Of a stretch of 64,000 bases of DNA, positions 54,621 to 62,819 are shown in pieces. The notes beneath the pieces are model-generated. The model did not search any database. It was not told the origin of the DNA and saw only the letters and a program-made list of their open reading frames with translations. The DNA comes from Herbidospora yilanensis (GTDB taxonomy: Bacteria > Actinomycetota > Actinomycetes > Streptosporangiales > Streptosporangiaceae): positions 248,001 to 312,000 of the forward strand of contig NZ_BBXE01000014.1 of assembly GCF_001570565.1 (NCBI RefSeq). Reading direction: 5' to 3'. How positions within the stretch are numbered: position 1 is the stretch's first letter; each line of letters starts with the position of its first letter. The translations under genes and the position numbers were made by a program.

Positions 54621-56104
54621 GCTCGCTCGTCGCGATCGTGCTGGTGGTGCTCGCGGCGGTCCTCATCGGGGCGTTCGGGGTGCGGGTGTCGCGGACCACC
54701 TCCGACTTCTACGTCGCCTCGCGCACCGTCACCCCGCTGTGGAACGCCTCGGCGATCGGCGGGGAGTACCTGTCGGCGGCCTCGTTCCTGGGCATCGCCG
54801 GGCTCATCCTCACCTACGGCGCCGACATGTTGTGGCTGCCCGTCGGGTGGACCGGCGGCTACCTCGTGCTGCTGGTGCTGGTGTCGGCGCCGCTGCGCAG
54901 GTCGGGGGCGTACACGCTGCCCGACTTCGCCGAGGCGCGGCTGGAGTCGATGGTCGTGCGGCGGGTGTCGAGCGTGCTCGTCGTGCTCATCGGGTGGCTC
55001 TACCTGATGCCGCAGTTCCAGAGCGCGGGCATGGTGTTCCGGGCGATCACCGGGGCGCCCGCGTGGGCGGGCGGGCTGCTGGTCGCCGGGGTCGTGGCGG
55101 TGAACGTGTTGTCGGGCGGGATGAAGTCGATCACGTTCGTGCAGGCGTTCCAGTACTGGCTGAAGCTGACCGCGCTGGCCGTGCCGCTGGTGTTCATGCT
55201 GCTGGCCTGGCGGGCCGACGGCGCTCCCGGCCTCCAGGCCGGCGACCCGTGGGCGCTGCCGCTGCACGGGCGCGAGCATCCGGTCTACGCGACGTACTCG
55301 CTGATCCTGGCCACGTTCCTGGGCACCATGGGGCTGCCGCACGTGCTCGTGCGGTTCTACACCAACCCCGACGGGCGGGCCGCGCGGCGCACCACCCTGG
55401 TCGTGTTGTCGCTGCTGGGCGCCTTCTACCTGCTGCCGTCGATCTACGGCTACCTCGGCCGGGTCTACTCGTTGTCGCTGGACGGGCCCGACTCGGTCGT
55501 GCTGGCCCTGCCGGGGCACCTCGTCGGCGGGATCGCCGGGGAGCTGCTGACCGCGCTGGTCACCGGCGGGGCGTTCGCGGCGTTCCTGTCGACGTCGTCG
55601 GGGCTGGCGGTGTCGGTGGCGGGCGTGCTCGGGCAGGACATCCTGCGCTTCACCGACGGCGTGCGGTCGTTCCGGGTCGCCACGGTGATCGGGGTGGCGG
55701 TGCCGTTCGGGCTGGCCGTCGTCGCGCGGGCGCTGCCGGTCGCCGACGTCGTCGGGCTGGCGTTCGCCGTCGCCGCCTCGTCGTTCTGCCCGCTGCTCGT
55801 GCTGGGTATCTGGTGGCGGCGGCTCACCACGTCGGGGGCCATCGCCGGGCTGCTCGCCGGTGGCGGCCTCGCCGCCGTGGCCGGGCTGGTCACCGTCGTC
55901 GGCGGGCCGCACGGCGGCTGGGCCGGGGCGCTGCTGGCCCAGCCGGCCGCCTGGACGGTGCCGATCTCCTTCTCCGTCATGGTCGTGGTCTCGCTGCTCA
56001 CCCCCGGCCGGACGCCGCCGAACGTGGCGCGCACGATGGTACGTCTCCACACACCCGAGACACTTGACGTGGACCGGGGCGATTGGCGTCCACGGTCGTC
56101 ATAA
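54617..56104 (+). CDS. SSS-family monocarboxylate/cation symporter (first copy)
   Basis: A 495-residue sodium/solute symporter with about 13 helices and the ActP-type signatures SDFYVASRTVTP, GEYLSAASFLGIAG and GLPHVLVRFYTNPDGRAAR. TTG start supported by GGAGGGCGA and a TTGA overlap with the DUF485 gene. Probably imports acetate or pyruvate-like acids. Related to, but clearly diverged from, the second copy at 56619. Confidence 0.88.
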   Translation: MSSLVAIVLVVLAAVLIGAFGVRVSRTTSDFYVASRTVTPLWNASAIGGEYLSAASFLGIAGLILTYGADMLWLPVGWTGGYLVLLVLVSAPLRRSGAYTLPDFAEARLESMVVRRVSSVLVVLIGWLYLMPQFQSAGMVFRAITGAPAWAGGLLVAGVVAVNVLSGGMKSITFVQAFQYWLKLTALAVPLVFMLLAWRADGAPGLQAGDPWALPLHGREHPVYATYSLILATFLGTMGLPHVLVRFYTNPDGRAARRTTLVVLSLLGAFYLLPSIYGYLGRVYSLSLDGPDSVVLALPGHLVGGIAGELLTALVTGGAFAAFLSTSSGLAVSVAGVLGQDILRFTDGVRSFRVATVIGVAVPFGLAVVARALPVADVVGLAFAVAASSFCPLLVLGIWWRRLTTSGAIAGLLAGGGLAAVAGLVTVVGGPHGGWAGALLAQPAAWTVPISFSVMVVVSLLTPGRTPPNVARTMVRLHTPETLDVDRGDWRPRSS

Positions 56105-56259
56105 CGGACGGTTGAGGTCGGCCGAAAAGGGTGCCGTTCGTCGTGGATAGCGGACCATTCGGCGCAAGCCGTACAACACTGAGCGCCTTTGCCCGTCTGC
56201 TCGGCGAAGGACGGGTCTCCGTATCTCCTCCCGGGGTAGCGTCCACTCCTACCGTGTGG

Positions 56260-56274
56260 GTGATCCAGATCACA
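56260..56274. promoter_or_regulatory. CRP-like site GTGATCCAGATCACA
   Basis: A perfect 6+2+6 palindrome (GTGATC-CA-GATCAC), close to the CRP/GlxR consensus, 15 bp before the second symporter unit. The 56105-56288 gap has no gene. Confidence 0.6.
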
Positions 56275-56288
56275 GCGTGGGAGGTCTC

Positions 56289-56618
56289 GTGACGACGGAG
56301 CAACATGACTCGTCGGTATATGAGCAGATAAGAGCGACGGACCGGTTCCAGGAGCTGCGCCGCCGCTACCGCTCGTGGGCGTTCCCGATGACGGTCGCCT
56401 TCTTGGTCTGGTACCTCCTGTACGTCGTGTTGTCGGCCTTCGCGCGCGACTTCATGGCCATCAAGGTGCTGGGCAACATCAACGTCGCGTTGATCTTCGG
56501 ACTGCTCCAGTTCGTGTCCACTTTCTACATTTCGTGGGCCTACTCGCGGCACTCGGCGGCCAAGCTCGACCCCCTGGCCGACGAGCTGCGCGGTGAGATC
56601 GAGAAGGTGGACAAGTAA
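56289..56618 (+). CDS. DUF485 membrane protein
   Basis: A 109-residue DUF485 protein. Typical F-x-x-L-R-R-R-Y-R-S start, helices at about 36-56 and 70-92, and a charged tail. GTG start with GGGAGG. The symporter ATG follows with no gap. DUF485 proteins assist ActP-type carriers. Confidence 0.88.
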   Translation: MTTEQHDSSVYEQIRATDRFQELRRRYRSWAFPMTVAFLVWYLLYVVLSAFARDFMAIKVLGNINVALIFGLLQFVSTFYISWAYSRHSAAKLDPLADELRGEIEKVDK

Positions 56619-58229
56619 ATGAGCCACACGACACTCGCCACCGTCCTGTTCCTGCTGTTCGTCGTCGGGACGCTGGCGATCACCTTCTGGGCCAGCCGGC
56701 AGAACAAGACCGCCGCCGACTACTACGCCGGCGGCCGCGCCTTCAGCGCGGCGCAGAACGGCCTGGCCATCGGCGGCGACTACATGTCGGCCGCCTCGTT
56801 CCTGGGCATCGCCGGCCTCATCGCCCTCTACGGCTACGACGGCTTCCTCTACTCCATCGGCTTCCTGGTGGCGTGGCTGGTCGCGCTGCTGCTGGTCGCC
56901 GAGCTGATGCGGAACTCCGGCAAGTACACGATGGCCGACGTGCTCGCCTTCCGGATGAGCCCGCGCCCGGTCCGCACCGCGGCCGGCGTCTCGACGATCG
57001 TGGTCTCGATCTTCTACCTGCTGGCGCAGATGGTCGGCGCGGGCGCGCTGGTCGGCCTGCTGCTCGGCATCACCTCCGACTCGGGCAAGGCGCTCACCAT
57101 CGTCGGGGTCGGCATCCTGATGATCGTGTACGTCGTGGTCGGCGGCATGAAGGGCACCACCTGGGTCCAGATCGTCAAGGCCGTGCTGCTGATGGGCGGC
57201 GCGACCCTGGTGACGCTGCTGGTCCTCGGCAAGTACGGCTTCAACCTCTCGGGCCTGATGGGCGAGGCGGCCGCGCAGAGCGGTAAGGGTGACGCCTTCA
57301 ACCAGCCGGGTCTGCGCTACGGCACCGAGGCCCAGGGCATCTGGGGCAAGTTCGACCTGATCAGCCTGGGCCTGGCCCTGGTTCTGGGCACCGCCGGTCT
57401 GCCGCACATCCTGATCCGGTTCTACACCGTGCCCACCGCCAAGGACGCCCGCAAGTCGGTCCTGTGGGGCATCGGCATCATCGGCACCTTCTACCTGCTC
57501 ACCCTGGTCCTGGGCTTCGGCGCGGCGGCCATGGTCGGCAGCGAGGCGATCCGGACCGAGAACGCGGCCGGCAACACGGCGGCGCCGCAACTCGCGCTGG
57601 CCATCGGCGAGGCCATCTTCGGCGAGGTCGGCGGCACGATCCTGCTGGCCGTCATCGCGGCCGTCGCCTTCGCCACGATCCTCGCGGTCGTCGCCGGTCT
57701 GACCCTGGCCAGTTCCTCCAGCTTCGCCCACGACCTCTACGCGCACGTCTTCAAGCGCGGCAACGTCACGGAGAAGCAGGAGATCCTGGTCGCCCGCGTC
57801 TCGGCCTTCGTCATCGGCGCGGTCGCGATCGGGCTGGGCATCCTGGCCCAGGCGCAGAACGTGGCGTTCCTGGTCGCCCTGGCCTTCGCCATCGCGGCCT
57901 CGGGCAACCTGCCCGCGATCCTCTACAGCCTGTTCTGGAAGAGGTTCAACACGGCCGGCGCGGTCGCCTCGATCTACGGCGGTCTGATCTCCGCCCTGGT
58001 CCTGGTGATCTTCTCACCGGTCGTGTCGGGCCGCCCGACCTCGCTGATCAAGGACATGGACTTCCACTGGTTCCCGATGGAGAACCCGGGCCTGTTCTCG
58101 ATCCCGATCGGCTTCCTGTGCGGCTACCTGGCCACGCGGATGAGCAAGGAGTACAACGAGTCGAAGTACGCCGAGATGGAGGTCCGCTCCCTCACCGGCG
58201 TCGGCGCCGAGAAGGCGTCCACTCACTAG
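56619..58229 (+). CDS. actP: ActP-like cation/acetate symporter (second copy)
   Basis: A 536-residue sodium/solute symporter with 13 predicted helices: ADYYAGGRAFSAAQNG, GDYMSAASFLGIAG, GLPHILIRFYTVPTAKDARKS. The DUF485 partner and motif set mark it as the orthologue of acetate permease ActP. A CRP-like palindrome precedes the unit and a 12-bp-stem terminator follows it. Confidence 0.9.
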   Translation: MSHTTLATVLFLLFVVGTLAITFWASRQNKTAADYYAGGRAFSAAQNGLAIGGDYMSAASFLGIAGLIALYGYDGFLYSIGFLVAWLVALLLVAELMRNSGKYTMADVLAFRMSPRPVRTAAGVSTIVVSIFYLLAQMVGAGALVGLLLGITSDSGKALTIVGVGILMIVYVVVGGMKGTTWVQIVKAVLLMGGATLVTLLVLGKYGFNLSGLMGEAAAQSGKGDAFNQPGLRYGTEAQGIWGKFDLISLGLALVLGTAGLPHILIRFYTVPTAKDARKSVLWGIGIIGTFYLLTLVLGFGAAAMVGSEAIRTENAAGNTAAPQLALAIGEAIFGEVGGTILLAVIAAVAFATILAVVAGLTLASSSSFAHDLYAHVFKRGNVTEKQEILVARVSAFVIGAVAIGLGILAQAQNVAFLVALAFAIAASGNLPAILYSLFWKRFNTAGAVASIYGGLISALVLVIFSPVVSGRPTSLIKDMDFHWFPMENPGLFSIPIGFLCGYLATRMSKEYNESKYAEMEVRSLTGVGAEKASTH

Positions 58230-58258
58230 AAGCGCCACCCAGTAACCCCTCCAGGAGA

Positions 58259-58289
58259 GAAGCCCCCGGGACCCGCCCCCGGGGGCTTC
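58259..58289 (+). terminator. Intrinsic terminator after actP
   Basis: GAAGCCCCCGGG pairs with CCCGGGGGCTTC around a 7-base loop, followed by TCGCC. Confidence 0.8.
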
Positions 58290-58357
58290 TCGCCTGTAAG
58301 GCTGGTGTGCCTTTTCCGGCATGTCGGGCCGGTGTGGACAGCGGTTATGGTCGGCGC

Positions 58358-58912
58358 GTGGACAGCCCATCGGACGCCCGCAGCCGGATCCTCGACGCCG
58401 CCGAGGAACTGTTCGCGGGCGGCGGCTACGACGCCACCCCGACCGCGCGCATCGCCGCCGTCGCCGGCGTCCCCAAGGGGCTCGTGTTCCACTACTTCCC
58501 CCGCAAGATCGACGTGCTGGTGTCCCTGGTCGACGAACGCACCCTCGTGACCGAGGAGGATCCCGAGCCCGCGCCCGGCGACGCGGCCCGCGCCCTGTCG
58601 AAGCTGGCGCGGCGGTTGCCGCTGACGGCCTCGCCGTCGATGCGGCGCATCCTGTTCCGCGAGGCCGACACGCACCGGTCGGTGAAAGACCGCATCCACG
58701 GGCTCAACTCCGAGATCATCCGCCGGGCGCGGTTCGCCCTGGAACTCGCGCTGCCGGGCGGGCGCGGCGACGCGGCACGGCTGGAGGCGGCGGCGGCCAC
58801 CTTCGCGGCGGTGCTGCTCTACCAGGAGAGCATCGCCCATCTGACCGGGCACACGATCGACGCCGACGTGGTGGCCGACCTGATGGCGACGGCCTTGCGG
58901 CAGTTCGGGTGA
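58358..58912 (+). CDS. TetR-family regulator
   Basis: A 184-residue repressor. N-terminal HTH at about 10-55 (RSRILDAAEELFAGGGYDATPTARIAAVAGV, then LVFHYFPRKIDVL). The C-terminal ligand domain is diverse. GTG start with TATGGT 6 bp before it (leaderless). The stop is followed in the same frame by a truncated DUF998-like fragment. Target unknown. Confidence 0.88.
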   Translation: MDSPSDARSRILDAAEELFAGGGYDATPTARIAAVAGVPKGLVFHYFPRKIDVLVSLVDERTLVTEEDPEPAPGDAARALSKLARRLPLTASPSMRRILFREADTHRSVKDRIHGLNSEIIRRARFALELALPGGRGDAARLEAAAATFAAVLLYQESIAHLTGHTIDADVVADLMATALRQFG

Positions 58913-58927
58913 AATGAGCATTCGGCC

Positions 58928-59224
58928 GTGCACTTCGCCTGCGGCGCGGTCGGCTTCCCCGCCGTCACGGTCGCGGCCCTCGTCGTGGCCAGGCGGTGCC
59001 ACGCCGAGGGCTCGACCGGATGGGCGGCCGGCTCGGCCCTCAGCGGGGTCTTCTTCTTCGCGAGCTTCGCCGCGATGGCCTCGTCCGGCGGAGCGGCCTG
59101 GGGCCTGCTGCTCTTCACCGCCGGGGTCGTCGTGATCTCGGCCTGGTTCAGCGTGCTCTGCCTGCGGCTCCTGAGATCAGCGGCCGCCGGCCGGCACGCG
59201 CGCCCGCGAATCCGGCTCTCGTAG
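58928..59224 (+). pseudogene. DUF998-like C-terminal fragment
   Basis: A GTG-started ORF of 98 residues with three membrane helices (about 2-22, 33-54, 57-82). HFACGAVGFPAVTVAALVVARR resembles the second half of DUF998 membrane proteins, normally about 200 residues with six helices. The first half is missing and the frame is continuous with the TetR stop. It may be a decayed gene or a small membrane protein. Confidence 0.5.
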
Positions 59225-59231
59225 AGCCCGC

Positions 59232-60662
59232 TCAGTCGGCGTCGACCGCGTCGGCCAGTTTCACCAGTTCCGCCATCGCCTCGCGCAGATGGTCCATGAT
59301 CCGCCAGACGTCCGGCACCCTGGCCGGGCACGCGACGACGCCGAAGTCGAGGCTGCCGTCGTAGGAGAGGCAGGTGATGGACAGGCCGCCCGTCAGGTCG
59401 CTGAGCACCGACATCGGGTAGTAGGCCAGCAGCCGGGCCCCGCACAGGTAGAGCGGCAACTGCGGGCCCGGGACGTTCGACACGATCAGGTTCACCCCGG
59501 GCGTCACCTTGCCGGCCAGGCGGAACAGGTGGGGCGTCGCGAGGTTGGCGATCGGGGCGGGCAACACCGAGCAGAGGTCGTTCAGCCAGTTCGTGCGCGA
59601 GACCGCGAAGCGGCGTTTGGCGGTGGCCATCAGGCCCCTGACCGCCGACAGGCGCTGCTCGGGGTCGGCGACGTCGGTGGCCAGCGGGGTGATCATCGCC
59701 GAGATCTGGTTGCCGATGGTCTCGTGCCCCTTGGTCGTGCGCACCGCCACCGGCACCGCCGCCACCAGCGGCTGGCCCGGCAGCGCGGCGTGCTCCTCCA
59801 GCCACGACCGCAGCGCGCCCGACACGACCGTCATCACGACGTCGTTGACGCTCATGCCGAACGACCGGCCGACGTGCTTCACGTCGCCGAGCGCGATCGA
59901 CCCGTAGGCGAAGGTGCGCATGCGGGTGATCGGGCCGTTGAACGGGGTGCGCGGCGCGGCCAGCGAGGGCAGCGGCGGGAGCGGCTTCTCGCCGAGCAGG
60001 CGGCGGGCGGCGCTGGCCACCCGGTGGGCGCCGGGCAGGCCGCCGGAGACCGGCATCGCGTCGAGGTCGGCGACCGCGCGCGTCAGCGACCGCACCGCGT
60101 CGCCGGGCTGGGCCAGCATCCGGCCGAACGCTCCGGCGAGCATCTCGGCCGGGTTGGGCGCCTTGGCGCGCGGCATGTCGGCCGACGGCGGGTCGACCTG
60201 CCGCTGCTCGGGCGTGAGGTCGAGGAAGGCGCCGAGGATCTCCGAGCCCGACACGCCGTCGATGGCGGCGTGGTGGACCTTGGTGTAGACGGCGACGCGG
60301 CCCTCGCCGAGGCCGTGGATCAGGTGCATCTCCCAGAGCGGGCGGCTCCGGTCGAGCTTGCGGGCGTGCAGGCGGGCGACGTGGACGGCGAGTTCGTCTT
60401 CGTGGCGCAGGGTCGACTCGTGGACGTGGTCGTCGACGTCGAAGTCGTCGTCTTCGGTCCAGTAGGGCCGGTCGAGCCCGAAGGGCACGTCGGCGAGGCG
60501 CATCCGCAGCGGCGGCGCGAGATGGACCCGGTCGCGCAACAGCGCGACCAGGCGTTCCCGGGTGACGCTGCCGTCAAGGACGGCGACGCCGGCGACGTGG
60601 GTGACCGTCGTGTCGGACTCGGTGCTGAGGAACTGCGCGTCGAGTGCCGTGAGCTGGCCCAT
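59232..60662 (-). CDS. Wax ester synthase/diacylglycerol acyltransferase (WS/DGAT)
   Basis: A 476-residue acyltransferase that makes triacylglycerol or wax esters. The catalytic HHxxxDG motif is H130-H-A-A-I-D-G136, and the later VVMTVVSGALR and LIVSNVPGP are family hallmarks. ATG at 60662 with GGGGAGG 6 bp upstream. The upstream region has three 11-bp direct repeats, a possible response-regulator site. In Streptomyces, storage-lipid formation responds to phosphate supply, which makes the context notable. Confidence 0.92.
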   Translation of the reverse strand: MGQLTALDAQFLSTESDTTVTHVAGVAVLDGSVTRERLVALLRDRVHLAPPLRMRLADVPFGLDRPYWTEDDDFDVDDHVHESTLRHEDELAVHVARLHARKLDRSRPLWEMHLIHGLGEGRVAVYTKVHHAAIDGVSGSEILGAFLDLTPEQRQVDPPSADMPRAKAPNPAEMLAGAFGRMLAQPGDAVRSLTRAVADLDAMPVSGGLPGAHRVASAARRLLGEKPLPPLPSLAAPRTPFNGPITRMRTFAYGSIALGDVKHVGRSFGMSVNDVVMTVVSGALRSWLEEHAALPGQPLVAAVPVAVRTTKGHETIGNQISAMITPLATDVADPEQRLSAVRGLMATAKRRFAVSRTNWLNDLCSVLPAPIANLATPHLFRLAGKVTPGVNLIVSNVPGPQLPLYLCGARLLAYYPMSVLSDLTGGLSITCLSYDGSLDFGVVACPARVPDVWRIMDHLREAMAELVKLADAVDAD

Positions 60663-60719
60663 GGGCAACCTCCCCCTGTCGTTCTCCGCCGGGTTCCGCC
60701 CCCATCCTCCTGAGGAGCG

Positions 60720-60752
60720 GTTACCGGGGCGTTACCAAGACGTCTCCAAGGA
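60720..60752. promoter_or_regulatory. Three 11-bp direct repeats upstream of WS/DGAT
   Basis: GTTACCGGGGC, GTTACCAAGAC, GTCTCCAAGGA without gaps. The 11-bp period matches OmpR/PhoP-type operators, but the core (GTTACC) differs from the canonical GTTCACC. Confidence 0.45.
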
Positions 60753-60868
60753 GCGATTCTGACAGCGCGGAATCGTCTCCCCGTACTTCCCCCATAGGCG
60801 GCCAGCCCCCCGCGAACCCCCGCGAGCTGCACGAAAACCAGCGAACCTTCCGCAAAGGTAACACTTCG

Positions 60869-61015
60869 CTACTCGATGATCACCGGTTGCGGCACGATGG
60901 CGTGGAACAAATACCCCATCTTGTCGTAAGCAGTGATTTCCGGCTGCCTGTACCCATTGTGATCTACCGCTCGCGCGAGCGGCACGCCGGGGCCCTCTTC
61001 CTGCGAGTCCGGCAC
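60869..61015 (-). CDS. Possible 48-residue protein beside repeat B
   Basis: GTG-started ORF reading VPDSQEEGPG to IVPQPVIIE, with a balanced, non-random composition (DHNGYRQPEITAYDKMGYL). AGGTG lies 10 bp before the GTG. Repeat B forms its immediate upstream region. Either a real small protein or the C-terminal end of a lost gene. The 60663-61134 gap (472 bp) otherwise holds the direct repeats and repeat B only. Confidence 0.45.
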   Translation of the reverse strand: MPDSQEEGPGVPLARAVDHNGYRQPEITAYDKMGYLFHAIVPQPVIIE

Positions 61016-61130
61016 GCAGGCCGCACCTGCCCGTGACGGTGGGGACCGGGAGCGGTGCGGGGCGCCGGGTGCGGTGCGGGCCGGGGGCGGTGGGCGGTGC
61101 CGGCCGGGCGGGAGCCGTAACGGAGGAAGG
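61011..61130. repeat. Dispersed intergenic repeat, copy B
   Basis: The second copy of the 53287-53400 element: identical 22-bp core at 61061-61082, CACCTGC at 61024 and GCCGTAACGGA at 61114 in the same spacing. It lies between a possible small ORF and the PolX stop. Confidence 0.65.
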
Positions 61131-61134
61131 GGAA

Positions 61135-62814
61135 CTAACGGCCGAGGAACCGGAGGAGCCGGTCGAGCGGCCAGGTGTTGATCACGTCGTCGGGGGTCAG
61201 CCAGCCGCGCTGGGCGATGCCGACGCCGAACTTCTGGTTGTCGAGGTGGGGGATGGCGTGGGAGTCGCTGTCGATGGAGAACTTGACGCCGTGGTGACGG
61301 GCCAGGCGGACCAGGTCGGAGGGCAGGTCGGCGCGGTCGGGGTAGGCGTCGATCTCCAGCGCGGTGCCGGTGCGGGCGGCGGCGCGGAAGACCGCGTCCC
61401 AGTCGGCGTCGACGCCCGGACGCCTGCCGATCTTGCGGGTGGTGGGATGGCCGATGATGTCGACCTCCGGGTTCTCGCACGCGGCGATGAAACGGCGGGT
61501 CATCTCGTCGCGCGACTGGTTGAAGTGGGAGTGGACGCTGGCCACGCAGACGTCGAAGCCCGCGAGGATCTCCTCGGGCCAGTCGACGCTCCCGTCGGGC
61601 CCGATGTTGAGCTCGCTGCCGTGCAGCAGCCGCATGTCCGGGTAGCTCTTCTGGAGCTCGTCGAGCCGGGCCCGCTGCGCGAGGGCCTTCTCCAGCGTCA
61701 TACGCTGCATGACCAGGTCGGGGGCGTGGTCGGTGACGGCGTAGTAGGCGTAGCCGCGCCCGGCGGCGGCGGCCAGCATGTCCTCCAGCGTGGCGATGCC
61801 GTCGGTCAGGTCGGTGTGGGTGTGCAGGTCGCCCTTCAGGTCGTCGAGGGTGACCAGCCGGGGCAGCTCGTGCCGGAGCGCGGCCTGGATCTCGCCGCCG
61901 TCTTCGCGCAGCGTCGGGGGGATCCACTCCATCCCGAGCGCGGCGTAGATGTCCTCTTCGGTCGCGGCGGCGATGACGTTGTCGTCGGCGTCGAACAACC
62001 CGTATTCGGAGAGCTTCCACCCCTTCTTCACGCACATCTCGCGAAGGTGGACGTTGTGCTCCTTCGACCCGGTGAAGTAGATGAGCGCGGCCCCCCACGA
62101 CTCCTGCGGCACCAGCCGCAGGTCGACCTGGAGCCCCCGGTCGGTGCGAACCGACGTCTTCTTGTCGCCCCGCGCGATGACCTCGGTGACATAGGGCTGC
62201 CCGGCGAACCGCTCCATCAGCTCCGGCGAGCCCACGGCCAGGATGTCGATGTCGCCGACCGTGTCGCGCATGCGCCGGAGCGACCCGGCGAAGGTCATCT
62301 GCTCGGCGTCGAGCGAGGCCATGACCCGGTCGGCCAGCTCGGCCGCGACGCCCAGGTGCACGCGGGTCTCGGCCATCTGCGCGATGCCCTTGAGGATGTT
62401 CTCCTCGGTCTTCGGCCCGAACCCCTTCAGCCCCTTGAGCCGCCCCTCGCCGATCGCCGCCGCCAGGGCGTCGGGGGAGTCGATCCCGAGCTCCTGGAAC
62501 AGGAACAGCGCCTTCTTCGGCCCGAGGGTCGGGATCCTCGTCAGTCTCCGCACGCCGTCGGGCACCTTCGACCGCAGGTCGTCGAGCTGGCGGAAGCTGC
62601 CCCGTTCGAGGAACTCCTCCATCTTCTTCGCGATCGCCTCGCCGACGCCCGGGATCTGGCGGACCGGGATCTCGCGCAGGTCGTCGGGGTAACCGGCGAT
62701 CGACTTGGCCGCCTTCTGGTAGCTGCGCACGCGGAAGGCGTCGCCGCCGTTCAGCGCGAACAGTTCGGCGTACTCTTCCAGGGCCGCAGCGGCCTCGTCA
62801 TTCGCCCGTGCCAT
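61135..62814 (-). CDS. polX: PolX: DNA polymerase/3'-5' exonuclease
   Basis: A 559-residue family X polymerase fused to a PHP nuclease. Helix-hairpin-helix motifs (IPGVGEAIAKKMEEF, IPTLGPKKALFLF, KGFGPKTEENIL) at about 50-140; nucleotidyltransferase core with GSLRRMRDTVGDIDILA (catalytic D-x-D); PHP domain from about 335 with DLHTHTDLTDG, ASVHSHFNQ and IDSDSH. Fills gaps in base-excision repair. ATG chosen; the next gene ends 5 bp upstream. Confidence 0.92.
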   Translation of the reverse strand: MARANDEAAAALEEYAELFALNGGDAFRVRSYQKAAKSIAGYPDDLREIPVRQIPGVGEAIAKKMEEFLERGSFRQLDDLRSKVPDGVRRLTRIPTLGPKKALFLFQELGIDSPDALAAAIGEGRLKGLKGFGPKTEENILKGIAQMAETRVHLGVAAELADRVMASLDAEQMTFAGSLRRMRDTVGDIDILAVGSPELMERFAGQPYVTEVIARGDKKTSVRTDRGLQVDLRLVPQESWGAALIYFTGSKEHNVHLREMCVKKGWKLSEYGLFDADDNVIAAATEEDIYAALGMEWIPPTLREDGGEIQAALRHELPRLVTLDDLKGDLHTHTDLTDGIATLEDMLAAAAGRGYAYYAVTDHAPDLVMQRMTLEKALAQRARLDELQKSYPDMRLLHGSELNIGPDGSVDWPEEILAGFDVCVASVHSHFNQSRDEMTRRFIAACENPEVDIIGHPTTRKIGRRPGVDADWDAVFRAAARTGTALEIDAYPDRADLPSDLVRLARHHGVKFSIDSDSHAIPHLDNQKFGVGIAQRGWLTPDDVINTWPLDRLLRFLGR

Positions 62815-62819
62815 GTCGA

